46,313 nucleotides of DNA from Shimia litoralis. GTDB taxonomy: Bacteria > Pseudomonadota > Alphaproteobacteria > Rhodobacterales > Rhodobacteraceae. A program made the position numbers and the translations under genes. The notes beneath the pieces were generated by a model. It made no database searches, was not told where the DNA came from, and worked only from the letters and a program-made list of their open reading frames with translations. How positions within the stretch are numbered: position 1 is the first letter of the stretch; every line of letters starts with the position of its first letter. Where the stretch lies: assembly GCF_005518135.1 (NCBI RefSeq), contig NZ_SULI01000015.1, forward strand, positions 1-46,313, read 5' to 3'. Shown piece by piece: positions 35,629-43,549 of this stretch.

Positions 35629-36612
35629 ATGACGACGCACGCCCAAATCATGGCCCTCAAAGAACAGATGGGCAAAACAATCATTGGTCAGCGTGATGTG
35701 ATTGATCGCCTTGTGATTGGTTTGCTTGCCAACGGAAACCTGTTGATCGAAGGATTACCCGGGTTGGCCAAGACACGCGCGGTCAAAGCAATGACCAAGA
35801 ATCTTGAGGCGGACTTTAGCCGAATCCAGTTTACGCCTGACTTGTTGCCATCAGATGTGACCGGCACGGAAGTATACCATCAAGCAGGTGGGACCGGCGA
35901 ATTCCGGTTCGAGGCAGGGCCGATCTTTGCCAACATCGTGCTTGCTGACGAGATCAACCGCGCACCTGCCAAAGTTCAGGCCGCCCTGTTGGAAGCCATG
36001 GAAGAACGCCAAGTGACCGTGGCAGGGACGACGCATAAAATGCCGCCATTGTTTATTGTGATGGCGACGCAAAACCCGATTGAGCAAGAAGGCACATATC
36101 CTCTGCCCGAAGCGCAGATGGACCGGTTTTTGATGCTGGTCAAAGTCGAATATCCGCCGGTGGAAGACGAAGTCGAAGTGATCCGGCTTGTGCGCGCAGA
36201 AGAGCACGCCACAAACGCGCCAGATGGAAAACCGCAGGAGGCCGCAGCGGTTATCCCGCAGCAAGCGGTGTTTGATGCACGCGCCGAGATTGGGGAAATC
36301 CATGTTGCGGATGCCATGGATCGGTACATGGCGGATTTGGTACAGGCCACGCGAACGCCCGCTGCTTTGGACGAAGAACTGGGGCGGTGGATCGAAATCG
36401 GCGCGTCCCCGCGGGCATCGTTGGCGCTTGATAAATGTGGGCGTGTGCATGCGTGGATGGCGGGCAGAGACTATGTCGATCCAGAAGATATTCGCGCCAT
36501 TGCGCCCGACGTTTTGCGGCACCGTATTTCTCTGAGCTATGAGGCACAAGGCGACGGAATGTCGGCAGATCAGGTGATCAAGCGTATCTTGTCGCTTGTG
36601 GCTTTGCCTTGA
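35629..36612 (+). CDS. MoxR-family AAA+ ATPase
   Basis: The 327-aa MoxR protein has Walker A GLPGLAKT (about residues 42-49), Walker B VLADEIN (104-110), sensor 1 in MATQNP and the MoxR-specific EGTYPLPEAQMDRF stretch. MoxR ATPases act as chaperones that mature or activate partner proteins, together with VWA-domain proteins. It is cytoplasmic. An AGGCAGGA site precedes the ATG. It is followed by DUF58, DUF4381 and VWA genes in the order typical of Bat operons. Confidence 0.95.
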   Translation: MTTHAQIMALKEQMGKTIIGQRDVIDRLVIGLLANGNLLIEGLPGLAKTRAVKAMTKNLEADFSRIQFTPDLLPSDVTGTEVYHQAGGTGEFRFEAGPIFANIVLADEINRAPAKVQAALLEAMEERQVTVAGTTHKMPPLFIVMATQNPIEQEGTYPLPEAQMDRFLMLVKVEYPPVEDEVEVIRLVRAEEHATNAPDGKPQEAAAVIPQQAVFDARAEIGEIHVADAMDRYMADLVQATRTPAALDEELGRWIEIGASPRASLALDKCGRVHAWMAGRDYVDPEDIRAIAPDVLRHRISLSYEAQGDGMSADQVIKRILSLVALP

Positions 36613-36619
36613 GACGGTG

Positions 36620-37567
36620 ATGCCTGATAAGATTTCAAATCCGACATTTGATCCACGCGTACATGTGGATATGGCACAGTTGCGGCGTATGGAACGGCAT
36701 GCCCGCGCGCTCAGTTTCTTGCCAAAGCAACCGGCGCGATCTGCATTGAATGGGCGACATGCGTCCAAGCTGCGCGGGCGTGGTCTGAACTTTGAAGAAT
36801 TGCGTCATTATCAACAGGGTGATGACATTCGCACGATTGACTGGAAAGTCACGGCGCGCACCGGCGAACCCCATGTGCGGGTGTACACAGAAGAGCGAGA
36901 CCGGCCTGCGTTGTTGTTGGTCGATCAGCGGATGTCGATGTTTTACGGCACCGTGCGCAACATGAAATCTGTGACCGCCGCCGAGGCCGCCGCGCTGGCG
37001 GCATGGCGCTTGCGTATTCAGGGGGATCGTGTTGGGGGGCTGGTGTTTGGCAATGATCACATTGCTGAACTCAAGCCCAAGGCCAGCACGGTCGCGTTGA
37101 ACCAGTTTTTGGGCATTCTCGCGCAAGCCAACCAACGGCTGCATGCTGGACAAGATGCGACAGGCCCCGTGACCTTGAACGCTCAGCTCGAAGCGGCGGT
37201 GCGCATCTCTAAAACAGGCGCGATGATCCTTGTCTTTAGCGATTTTGATGGCATTGATGCCCGCACCGAGAAGTTGATGCATCGTCTGGCATTACACAAT
37301 GATCTTATTCTTTTCCCGATCTCGGACCCCAGTGGAGCAGAGATGCCTGACGGGTTTCGTATCGTCGCGTCCGATGGAACACTGCAGATGGCGCTTGATA
37401 CGCGTGACAAGGCCACGCGTCTTGGCTTGCAAGAGTATTTAGGCAAACGGCTTGATCCGCTGCTTGACTGGAGTCGCAAATATGCCATTCCGGTTCTGCC
37501 GCTCAGTGCTGCCGAAGAGACATTGCCGCAAATGTTGGCTTTATTTGGGGCTAGGCCGGGCAGATGA
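36620..37567 (+). CDS. DUF58 domain protein of the MoxR/Bat cluster
   Basis: A 315-aa protein with the DUF58 signature GLNFEELRHYQQGDDIRTIDWKVTARTGEPHVR in adjoining stretches near residues 53-85, followed by a VWA-like Rossmann half without a full MIDAS motif. DUF58 proteins always accompany MoxR ATPases and are thought to be membrane-proximal partners. I choose the ATG at 36620 (7 bp after the moxR stop) over the overlapping upstream GTG. It overlaps the next gene by 4 nt. Confidence 0.93.
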   Translation: MPDKISNPTFDPRVHVDMAQLRRMERHARALSFLPKQPARSALNGRHASKLRGRGLNFEELRHYQQGDDIRTIDWKVTARTGEPHVRVYTEERDRPALLLVDQRMSMFYGTVRNMKSVTAAEAAALAAWRLRIQGDRVGGLVFGNDHIAELKPKASTVALNQFLGILAQANQRLHAGQDATGPVTLNAQLEAAVRISKTGAMILVFSDFDGIDARTEKLMHRLALHNDLILFPISDPSGAEMPDGFRIVASDGTLQMALDTRDKATRLGLQEYLGKRLDPLLDWSRKYAIPVLPLSAAEETLPQMLALFGARPGR

Positions 37568-38046
37568 CAGATCAGGATTTCGAGGGAAAGAACCTTGTTC
37601 AACTCTTGGACATGTTGATCCCACCAGCAGAGCCCGCGCCGATTTCGATGTGGCCCCAGACCCAAGGGTGGATCTGGCTGGGGCTTGGCATGCTTGCGCT
37701 CTGCATATGGGCCGTGGCTGTCCGGATGTCATATCGACGGCGCACAGCCTATCAGCGGGCTGCATTGCGAGAACTGCAAAATTGTCATGACGATCCAGTC
37801 ATGGTGGCGGACATCTTGCGGCGCACGGCCTTGGCCGCGTATCCACGCTCTGATGTTGCTGGACTGGTCGGCAAAGAGTGGCTTGATTTTCTGGACCAGC
37901 ATTATGCAGGCACTGAGTTTGTGAGCGGGATAGGCCAAGTTGTTGCCCGCGCGCCCTATGCCAAAGACGCGCCGCCAGTGACGGGGCTGGCGAAGTTGGC
38001 CGAAACTTGGGTGCGCGCGCAAAAACCGATCGGAGGGCACGCATAA
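37564..38046 (+). CDS. DUF4381 small membrane protein
   Basis: The 160-aa protein has a short N-terminal tail (LLDMLIPPAEPAPISMWPQT), one membrane helix (~34-54) and a cytoplasmic domain containing RTAYQRAALRELQ and RRTALAAYPRSDVAGLVGKEWLDFLD. This is the DUF4381 pattern found between DUF58 and BatA genes. It overlaps both neighbours (4 nt and 1 nt), so it is fully embedded in the operon. Its molecular role is unknown. Confidence 0.88.
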   Translation: MTDQDFEGKNLVQLLDMLIPPAEPAPISMWPQTQGWIWLGLGMLALCIWAVAVRMSYRRRTAYQRAALRELQNCHDDPVMVADILRRTALAAYPRSDVAGLVGKEWLDFLDQHYAGTEFVSGIGQVVARAPYAKDAPPVTGLAKLAETWVRAQKPIGGHA

Positions 38047-39029
38047 TGACGTTGTCTTTTGCCTTTCCTTGGGCCGTTTTGTTGTTGCCCGCGCCATATC
38101 TTGTCTGGCGCTATGCCCCGCCGTATCGATCGTTTAGCCAAGCCATTCGCATACCGTTCTTTCGTGAGGTTTCAGAGGCGACTGGATTAACGCCCAAGCA
38201 AGGGGCCGTTGTGCTCAGGCGGCGTAAAATCCAGATGATTGCGTCGGTTCTGTGTTGGGTGATGTTGATTGTCGGGCTTGCGCGGCCAGAATTGCTGGGT
38301 CAGCGCGTCACAGTTGAAAAGGCCGCGCGTGATTTGGCGTTGGCCGTTGATCTGTCGGGATCCATGGATGCGCGGGACATGAAAGATGCAGATGGCAAGC
38401 CACAGCAGCGGTTGCAGGTTGTCAAAGATGTGGTCGAAGATTTCATTGCGCAGCGAGATGGCGACCGGATTAGCCTGATTGTTTTTGGTTCGCGTGCCTA
38501 TGTACAAACACCGTTTACCGAAGATCTTGAGAGCGTCGCGACCATGCTCGGGGATACTCAGGTGTGTATGGCGGGGCCTGACACCGCAATTGGCGATGCA
38601 ATTGGTCTTGCCATTCGAACCTTTGAAACAAGTCAGGTCGATCAACGGCTGTTGGTCTTGTTGTCTGACGGCGCTGATACATCCAGCACGATGAGTCCGA
38701 TCAATGCCGCCGAAATTGCAGCACAAGAAGGTCTTACCATCTACACCATTGGTGTCGGGGATCCCAAGGCAGGGGGGGATGATCGTGTGGATTTGGGAAC
38801 TTTGGAAGATATCGCAAATCGCGCAAAAGGATCCTTCTATTATGGATTTGACCAAGCGGGTCTGGCCGAAATTTACGCAAAGATCGAACGCCTAAATCCG
38901 CGTATCACCGAAACGATCACGTTTCAGCCTCGCCAGCCGTTGGGTTGGGTGGCTTTCGGTGCAGGGATGTTGGTTGCGCTTCTGGCGATGATTTGGCTGG
39001 TCACGACGAGCACGCGGAGGCGCACGTAA
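38046..39029 (+). CDS. batA: VWA domain membrane protein, BatA type
   Basis: The 327-aa protein has an N-terminal membrane segment (~5-20), a second helix (~64-80), and a VWA domain with an intact MIDAS site: D102-L-S-G-S106, the threonine-bearing DTAIGDAIGLA loop and LLSDGADT. A C-terminal helix (~300-320) precedes a short basic tail. The VWA domain is predicted to be periplasmic and to bind metal-dependent partners. It overlaps its neighbours by 1 nt each. The name follows Bat aerotolerance operons; function here is inferred from context. Confidence 0.92.
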   Translation: MTLSFAFPWAVLLLPAPYLVWRYAPPYRSFSQAIRIPFFREVSEATGLTPKQGAVVLRRRKIQMIASVLCWVMLIVGLARPELLGQRVTVEKAARDLALAVDLSGSMDARDMKDADGKPQQRLQVVKDVVEDFIAQRDGDRISLIVFGSRAYVQTPFTEDLESVATMLGDTQVCMAGPDTAIGDAIGLAIRTFETSQVDQRLLVLLSDGADTSSTMSPINAAEIAAQEGLTIYTIGVGDPKAGGDDRVDLGTLEDIANRAKGSFYYGFDQAGLAEIYAKIERLNPRITETITFQPRQPLGWVAFGAGMLVALLAMIWLVTTSTRRRT

Positions 39030-40555
39030 TGCAAGCCTTTCTTGATGCCATAAGTGTTCTGCATGTGCTGCGGCCGTGGTTTCTTATCGCGATTCCGGTG
39101 ATATTGGGTCTTTGGTGGAATGTCCGCAATCCGCGTGCACAAGATCAAGATGCTGCGTCGGGGATTGCGCCACATCTGGCTGAAGCCCTGACGGTGGGGT
39201 CAAATGCTACGAAAAACCTTCAGCCCATCGATGGCATCGCGCTGGCACTTTGCCTTGGAACCTTGGCTGCTGCGGGACCCACATGGAGCCGTGTACCCAA
39301 TCCCTTTTTGTCGCAAACAGCGCCTTTGGTGGTGGCTCTAGAGGTCAGCGAGTCGATGACCAACCCTGATGTTTCGCCAAGCCGTCTTGAACGGGCGCGT
39401 TTCAAGATCCAAGATTTGGTTGGACGGCGCGCCGGTGCGAGTACTGCTCTTGTGGCCTATGGTGGCACGGCGCACCGCGTGGCACCGCTTACAGATGATC
39501 CAAATATCTTGAAAGCACTGCTCGAGGGGTTATCCCCCGAGATCATGCCGTCTGCGGGACAAAATGCGACCGCAGCGCTTGACCTTGCGCGCGCTGAGTT
39601 GGCACGCGTGCAGACACCCGGGGCCATCTTGTTGGTGCTTGATGGGTTGGATGATGCTGATGTGGCGGCGTTCTCGCCGATATCCGAAAACCAGGCACCT
39701 GTGATTGTGCTATTTGCAGCACCAGAAAATGTTTCCCAAGGCGCACTTGCACAACTTACGAACGTGAAGGTGGTACCGCTTTCGGTGGATGACACGGATC
39801 TTGACCAAATCGAGCGCGCAGCGGCGGCTGCGTACCGGGCGTCATTGTTGGGAGATGATCGTTTGGATTGGGATGATCGAGGTTGGATGTTTGGTTGGCC
39901 TGCGATGCTCATTCTACTGCTCTGGTTCAGAAGAGGATGGACAATGCGCTGGATCATCTTGCTGGGTCTCGCAAGTACGGTGATGGGGCCTCAATCGGCT
40001 CAGGCGGATGTTGCCGACTGGTTTCTGACGCCGGATCAGCAGGGGATGCTTGCCTATCACGACAAACGCTTTGATGACGCTGGTGAATTGTTTGTTGATC
40101 CAATGTGGCGCGCGTATGCAAAATATCGCGCGGGGCAATATCCCGAAGCCGCAGAGATGTTTGCGCGGATCGATACAGCGTCAGCCGCAATGGGCGAGGG
40201 TATGTCGCGCATACGCAACCGCGAGTATCGGCCCGCCATCGCCGCCTATGAACGCGCATTGGAATTGCAGCCTGATTTCCCAGAGGCACAGCATAACCTT
40301 GAGGTCGCAAAGTATACCCTTGAATATGTCGAAACTGCACGAGAGCAAGGTGACACTGGCGAAGAGGCCGGACTTGGAGCGGATGATGTGGTGTTTGACA
40401 ACGAAGCAGAACGCGGGGCAGAGACCGTCAAAGATTACGCAGAAAAGGGCCCTGAATTTCAATCCACAGAACAGTGGATGCGGTCTGTTGACACCAATAT
40501 GGCGGATTTTCTGAAAAGCCGCTTTTTGCTCGAAGCGGCAGGAGCACAGAAATGA
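39029..40555 (+). CDS. Fused BatB (VWA) - BatC (TPR) protein
   Basis: This 508-aa protein joins two proteins usually encoded separately. Residues ~1-300 form a BatB-like unit with membrane helices and a VWA domain whose first MIDAS element reads EVSES (105-109) instead of DxSxS. A second membrane stretch follows (~308-325, ending QSAQA). Residues ~330-508 are a BatC-like TPR region (YRPAIAAYERALELQPDFPEAQHNLEVA) with an acidic C-terminus. The altered MIDAS suggests weakened or lost metal binding. It overlaps batA by 1 nt and batD by 4 nt. Confidence 0.88.
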   Translation: MQAFLDAISVLHVLRPWFLIAIPVILGLWWNVRNPRAQDQDAASGIAPHLAEALTVGSNATKNLQPIDGIALALCLGTLAAAGPTWSRVPNPFLSQTAPLVVALEVSESMTNPDVSPSRLERARFKIQDLVGRRAGASTALVAYGGTAHRVAPLTDDPNILKALLEGLSPEIMPSAGQNATAALDLARAELARVQTPGAILLVLDGLDDADVAAFSPISENQAPVIVLFAAPENVSQGALAQLTNVKVVPLSVDDTDLDQIERAAAAAYRASLLGDDRLDWDDRGWMFGWPAMLILLLWFRRGWTMRWIILLGLASTVMGPQSAQADVADWFLTPDQQGMLAYHDKRFDDAGELFVDPMWRAYAKYRAGQYPEAAEMFARIDTASAAMGEGMSRIRNREYRPAIAAYERALELQPDFPEAQHNLEVAKYTLEYVETAREQGDTGEEAGLGADDVVFDNEAERGAETVKDYAEKGPEFQSTEQWMRSVDTNMADFLKSRFLLEAAGAQK

Positions 40556-41832
40556 GACATATGCTGCTTACGGTCTTGGCTCTGTGCTTGATGTGGTCTC
40601 CTACTTTTGGGCGCGCAGAAGACGTGCCACCACGCCCCAAGGTCACGGCTGAACTAAGTACCGAGACAGTTGCCGTCGGCCAGCCCGTAGTATTGCGGAT
40701 CACGGTTTTGGTGCCCACTTGGATGCCCAGCCCGCCCGTGTTCCCAAGTTTCGAGACCCCGAACCTGATGGTGCGTTTGCCCGAACGTGCATCTGGCCCT
40801 GTCAGTCAGAAAATTGATGGCCAGACGTGGTCTGGTATTTCCCGCGCGTATCGTTTGTATCCGATGGTTCCGGGGCGGTTTACGATGCCGTCGCAACAGA
40901 TTGAACTGGTCTATGCCGCGCCACCGACACCTGATCCGGTGTCAACCTCGGTCACCCTGCCAGAGCTCACCTTCGTGGCCTCGGTGCCAGAAGACGCGCG
41001 CGATCTGAGCCCGTTGATTGTGGCGCAGGGGCTGACGCTTACCGAGGAACTGGAAGGGTTTGAAGATACACTTGCCCCCGGGGACGCGGTGACGCGTACG
41101 ATTACGACCAAGGTGACCGGAACGTCGCCATTGTTCGTGCCGCCTCTGTTGGCACCGTTTGCGAACGAAGCGATCCAGCCGTATCCGAAAGAGGCGACCG
41201 TCACAGAGTCAGAGAACCGGGGCATTTTATCCGGCGTGCGGGTCGACACGGTGACCTATGTGGCGCGATACGGGGGGCAGGTGATCTTGCCCGAAATTCA
41301 GGTGCAATGGTTTGATATTGAAAACGATGCCATTGTGACCGAAACGCTTGCGGAACACAGGTTTCATGTGGACGGCCCCGCCGCACCACGCGAGCCATTG
41401 TTTACCCCCAAGCAGATAACCATTTTGGCTGGGGCCGCCGTGGTTCTGGGGCTGATTGTCTGGGGGTTTATTCGGTACGTCTGGCCTGTGATATCGTTGC
41501 GTCGTCAGCGTCGGAAAGAACAATACTTACAAAGCGAAGTCTATGCGGCGTCTTTAGTGCGCGCGGCCATCCAAGCCAGAGATTTACACGAGACGGCACA
41601 TGCCCGCCAGATATGGGAACGGCGCACGACACCTGCTGCAGATAATGATGTAGATGCCTTCGAGCAGAGCCTGTTTGAAATTGGCCGTGCGCGGTTTGGC
41701 TCTGTATCGCACTCTGGCGAGGCATCGTGGAATGATGTGATGGCCCGTTTCGAAGCTTTGCGCACCGCGCGGCTTGCTGTATCCAAGAAGGCGGGCAGTG
41801 GGCAAAAGCTTGTGCCTTTGAATCCTTTCTGA
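40552..41832 (+). CDS. batD: BatD-like protein
   Basis: The 426-aa protein has a signal peptide (~1-22, ending TFGRA). Beta-rich Ig-like domains of the BatD type follow (PRPKVTAELSTETVAVGQPVVLRITV near 25; YRLYPMVPGRFTMPSQQIEL near 100). A membrane helix lies at ~288-310, before a cytoplasmic C-terminal domain of ~110 residues. BatD is a periplasmic-facing component of MoxR/Bat systems, implicated in stress or aerotolerance in other bacteria. It is the last recognisable Bat gene. The frameshifted trmO begins 13 bp later. Confidence 0.87.
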   Translation: MRHMLLTVLALCLMWSPTFGRAEDVPPRPKVTAELSTETVAVGQPVVLRITVLVPTWMPSPPVFPSFETPNLMVRLPERASGPVSQKIDGQTWSGISRAYRLYPMVPGRFTMPSQQIELVYAAPPTPDPVSTSVTLPELTFVASVPEDARDLSPLIVAQGLTLTEELEGFEDTLAPGDAVTRTITTKVTGTSPLFVPPLLAPFANEAIQPYPKEATVTESENRGILSGVRVDTVTYVARYGGQVILPEIQVQWFDIENDAIVTETLAEHRFHVDGPAAPREPLFTPKQITILAGAAVVLGLIVWGFIRYVWPVISLRRQRRKEQYLQSEVYAASLVRAAIQARDLHETAHARQIWERRTTPAADNDVDAFEQSLFEIGRARFGSVSHSGEASWNDVMARFEALRTARLAVSKKAGSGQKLVPLNPF

Positions 41833-41845
41833 CCCGGAGAACACC

Positions 41846-42333
41846 ATGGACCTTCCAGATGTGCGACCAGGCGAAGAGATGCTTGAGTTCGATCCATCAG
41901 AGCGCGCGGATGTCGGTATCTGTTTTGTGGGCGTCATTCGAACCCCTTGGGCACGCGGAAATTGCCCCAAGAACATCATTCAGGCCCGTGAAACGGGGGA
42001 AACGCGTGGGTCGAACTGGACACGGCATATCTTGCAGGGCTCAAAGGAATTGAGGTCGGGCAAAATATCGTATTGATGTATTGGATGGATCGGGCACGCC
42101 GTGATTTGATCACACAAACCCCGAAACACCTTGAGAACAGCCGCGGGACGTTTTCCCTGCGCTCTCCTAATCGGCCAAACCCCGTGTCATTGGCAACGGT
42201 GACAATAACAAGCCTAGACATTGCCAACGGCAGGATCGGGATCGACGCCATCGATTGTTTTGACCGCACGCCTCTGGTGGATATCAAACCCTGGTTGCCC
42301 AGTATCGATTTACCAGCCACTGGCCTTGCATAA
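41846..42333 (+). pseudogene. trmO: trmO-like tRNA methyltransferase gene split by a one-base frameshift
   Basis: TrmO methylates the threonylcarbamoyl group of t6A37 in some tRNAs. The first part (from 41846, GGAGAA ribosome site) encodes the N-terminal half: GVIRTPWARGNCPKNIIQARETG. At the G run 41995-41999 the homology jumps to the -1 frame, which continues NAWVELDTAYLAGLKGI, then MYWMDRARRDLI, RGTFSLRSPNRPNP and DCFDRTPLVDIKPW to the stop at 42333. One extra G would restore a single ~163-residue protein with all family motifs. Explanations are a real mutation, phase variation at the G run, ribosomal frameshifting, or a sequencing error. Everything else looks intact, so the damage is recent or artefactual. 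Confidence 0.8.
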
Positions 42334-42465
42334 CGATCTGCGTCAAGATGGCGGCGAGTCTCGTCGGTCGCCTTGAGGGGCGTTTGCAGACCTGTTTGCT
42401 GTGAACAGGCTTGCCAATAGTCCGGTCAGTTCGCAGTATCTAGAAAACAATGTCCGGAGCGCTCA

Positions 42466-43392
42466 GTGTTTCAACTCTATTCCGCCATATGGCGCGCCAG
42501 CGGCAAGCGCCAGATTGTTCTTATTGTACTGTCATTGTTGATTGCAGTTCTCGCGGCAGTGCCACTGAACTTTCAAAAGGACATCATTAACGGGCTGACA
42601 GATGGGGGCATGGACAGGGCCGCGTTGGTGTGGATGTGCGTAGGGATGATGGCGACGATTCTCATCAGCTTAGCGCTTAAGTGGGTAATGGGGTATCGTG
42701 CGAATTTGCTGGGCGAGGACATCATCCGTCTCTTGCGTCGGCTGGTACTGCGCGACGCCGCCGAAAAGGTGGCGCATGATCCCAGCTATGCCGGTACAAG
42801 CGCCACAATGATCTCTGCCGAGGCCGAGGAGTTGGGGAAATTCACCGGCAGCGCATTTTCCGAACCTGTGATGCAAGTGGGGACATTGATCAGTGTGATC
42901 GGCTTTATTGCGTCTACACAACCAAGGTTGGGGTTGATCGCGATTGCCATGATCCTTCCGCAAGTGTTTGTGGTCTTGCTTACGCAGGCCAAGATAAACG
43001 GGCTGATCTCCGAGCGCGTGCATATCTTGCGGCGCGCCAATCGCCAAATGAGCTCTGAGGATGCCGTCGCACTTGAAGGAGAGGTGCATCAGGCCTTTGA
43101 CGATATCTATGCTGCACGACGCAGTATATTCCGTTGGAAGCTGTCGACTAAATTCATCTTAAGCTCGCTTAATGGCGCTGGGACGGTTGCCGTTCTATTG
43201 CTTGGGGGATCATTGGTTATTGAGGGGCGTACAGATGTTGGAACAATCGTTGCCGCTGTGATGGGGCTTCAGAGGCTTCAGGCGCCGACAGCCTTTCTTA
43301 TTGCGTTTTATCGAGAGGTCAGTGCGACGCGGGTGAAATTCGAACTGTTACGTGATGCAGGCATTATGGATGCAAGCGGTCAAACGCGCTGA
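42466..43392 (+). CDS. ABC transporter membrane domain without an ATPase domain
   Basis: The 308-aa protein is an ABC exporter type-1 transmembrane domain. Helices lie near 17-34, 52-72, 130-170 and 235-275. The coupling-type regions are LLRRLVLRDAAEKVAHDPSYA, with the ABC_membrane pattern of 'AEELGKFTGSAFSEP' and 'GEVHQAFDDIYAARRSIFRWKLSTKF'. The chain ends at residue 308, where an exporter would continue into a nucleotide-binding domain. No Walker A, signature or Walker B follows in any frame nearby. Translation starts at GTG with CGGAG upstream. It may pair with an ATPase encoded elsewhere or have a non-transport role. The coding sequence shows no stops or frameshifts. Confidence 0.8.
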   Translation: MFQLYSAIWRASGKRQIVLIVLSLLIAVLAAVPLNFQKDIINGLTDGGMDRAALVWMCVGMMATILISLALKWVMGYRANLLGEDIIRLLRRLVLRDAAEKVAHDPSYAGTSATMISAEAEELGKFTGSAFSEPVMQVGTLISVIGFIASTQPRLGLIAIAMILPQVFVVLLTQAKINGLISERVHILRRANRQMSSEDAVALEGEVHQAFDDIYAARRSIFRWKLSTKFILSSLNGAGTVAVLLLGGSLVIEGRTDVGTIVAAVMGLQRLQAPTAFLIAFYREVSATRVKFELLRDAGIMDASGQTR

Positions 43393-43457
43393 TCCGACCG
43401 CGTAGGATAGTATCGGGATATGCAGATTGAGGATAAAGGGTGCTTTGTCTGATATCT

Positions 43458-43475
43458 ATTGAATGGTCATTCAAT
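43458..43475. promoter_or_regulatory. 18-bp palindromic operator upstream of the FAD/GcvT gene
   Basis: ATTGAATG-GT-CATTCAAT is a perfect palindrome apart from its 2-nt centre, followed by another half-like TCATTCA. The form fits a TetR-family site. It lies 75 bp before the dehydrogenase gene. Confidence 0.65.
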
Positions 43476-43502
43476 CATTCACTTGATTTACCCCGGAGGA
43501 TA

Positions 43503-43526
43503 ATGCACAAATTTGATCAAATTTAA
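43503..43526 (+). CDS. Seven-codon leader mini-ORF with embedded palindrome
   Basis: GGAGGA (43495-43500) is followed by ATG CAC AAA TTT GAT CAA ATT TAA, a 7-residue MHKFDQI frame. Spacing to the ATG is short (about 3 nt). Inside it lies a perfect 16-bp palindrome AAATTTGATCAAATTT (43509-43524). Whether it is translated or only a DNA-binding site is open. Confidence 0.35.
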   Translation: MHKFDQI

Positions 43527-43549
43527 TTCTTGCGTCAAGGAGCCCCAAG

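Noticed and set aside
35629-41832. MoxR-VWA genes as a phage-defence system
   Set aside because: Gene content and order match Bat operons (DUF58, DUF4381, BatA-D); no nuclease, toxin or other defence gene, and no mobile element nearby.
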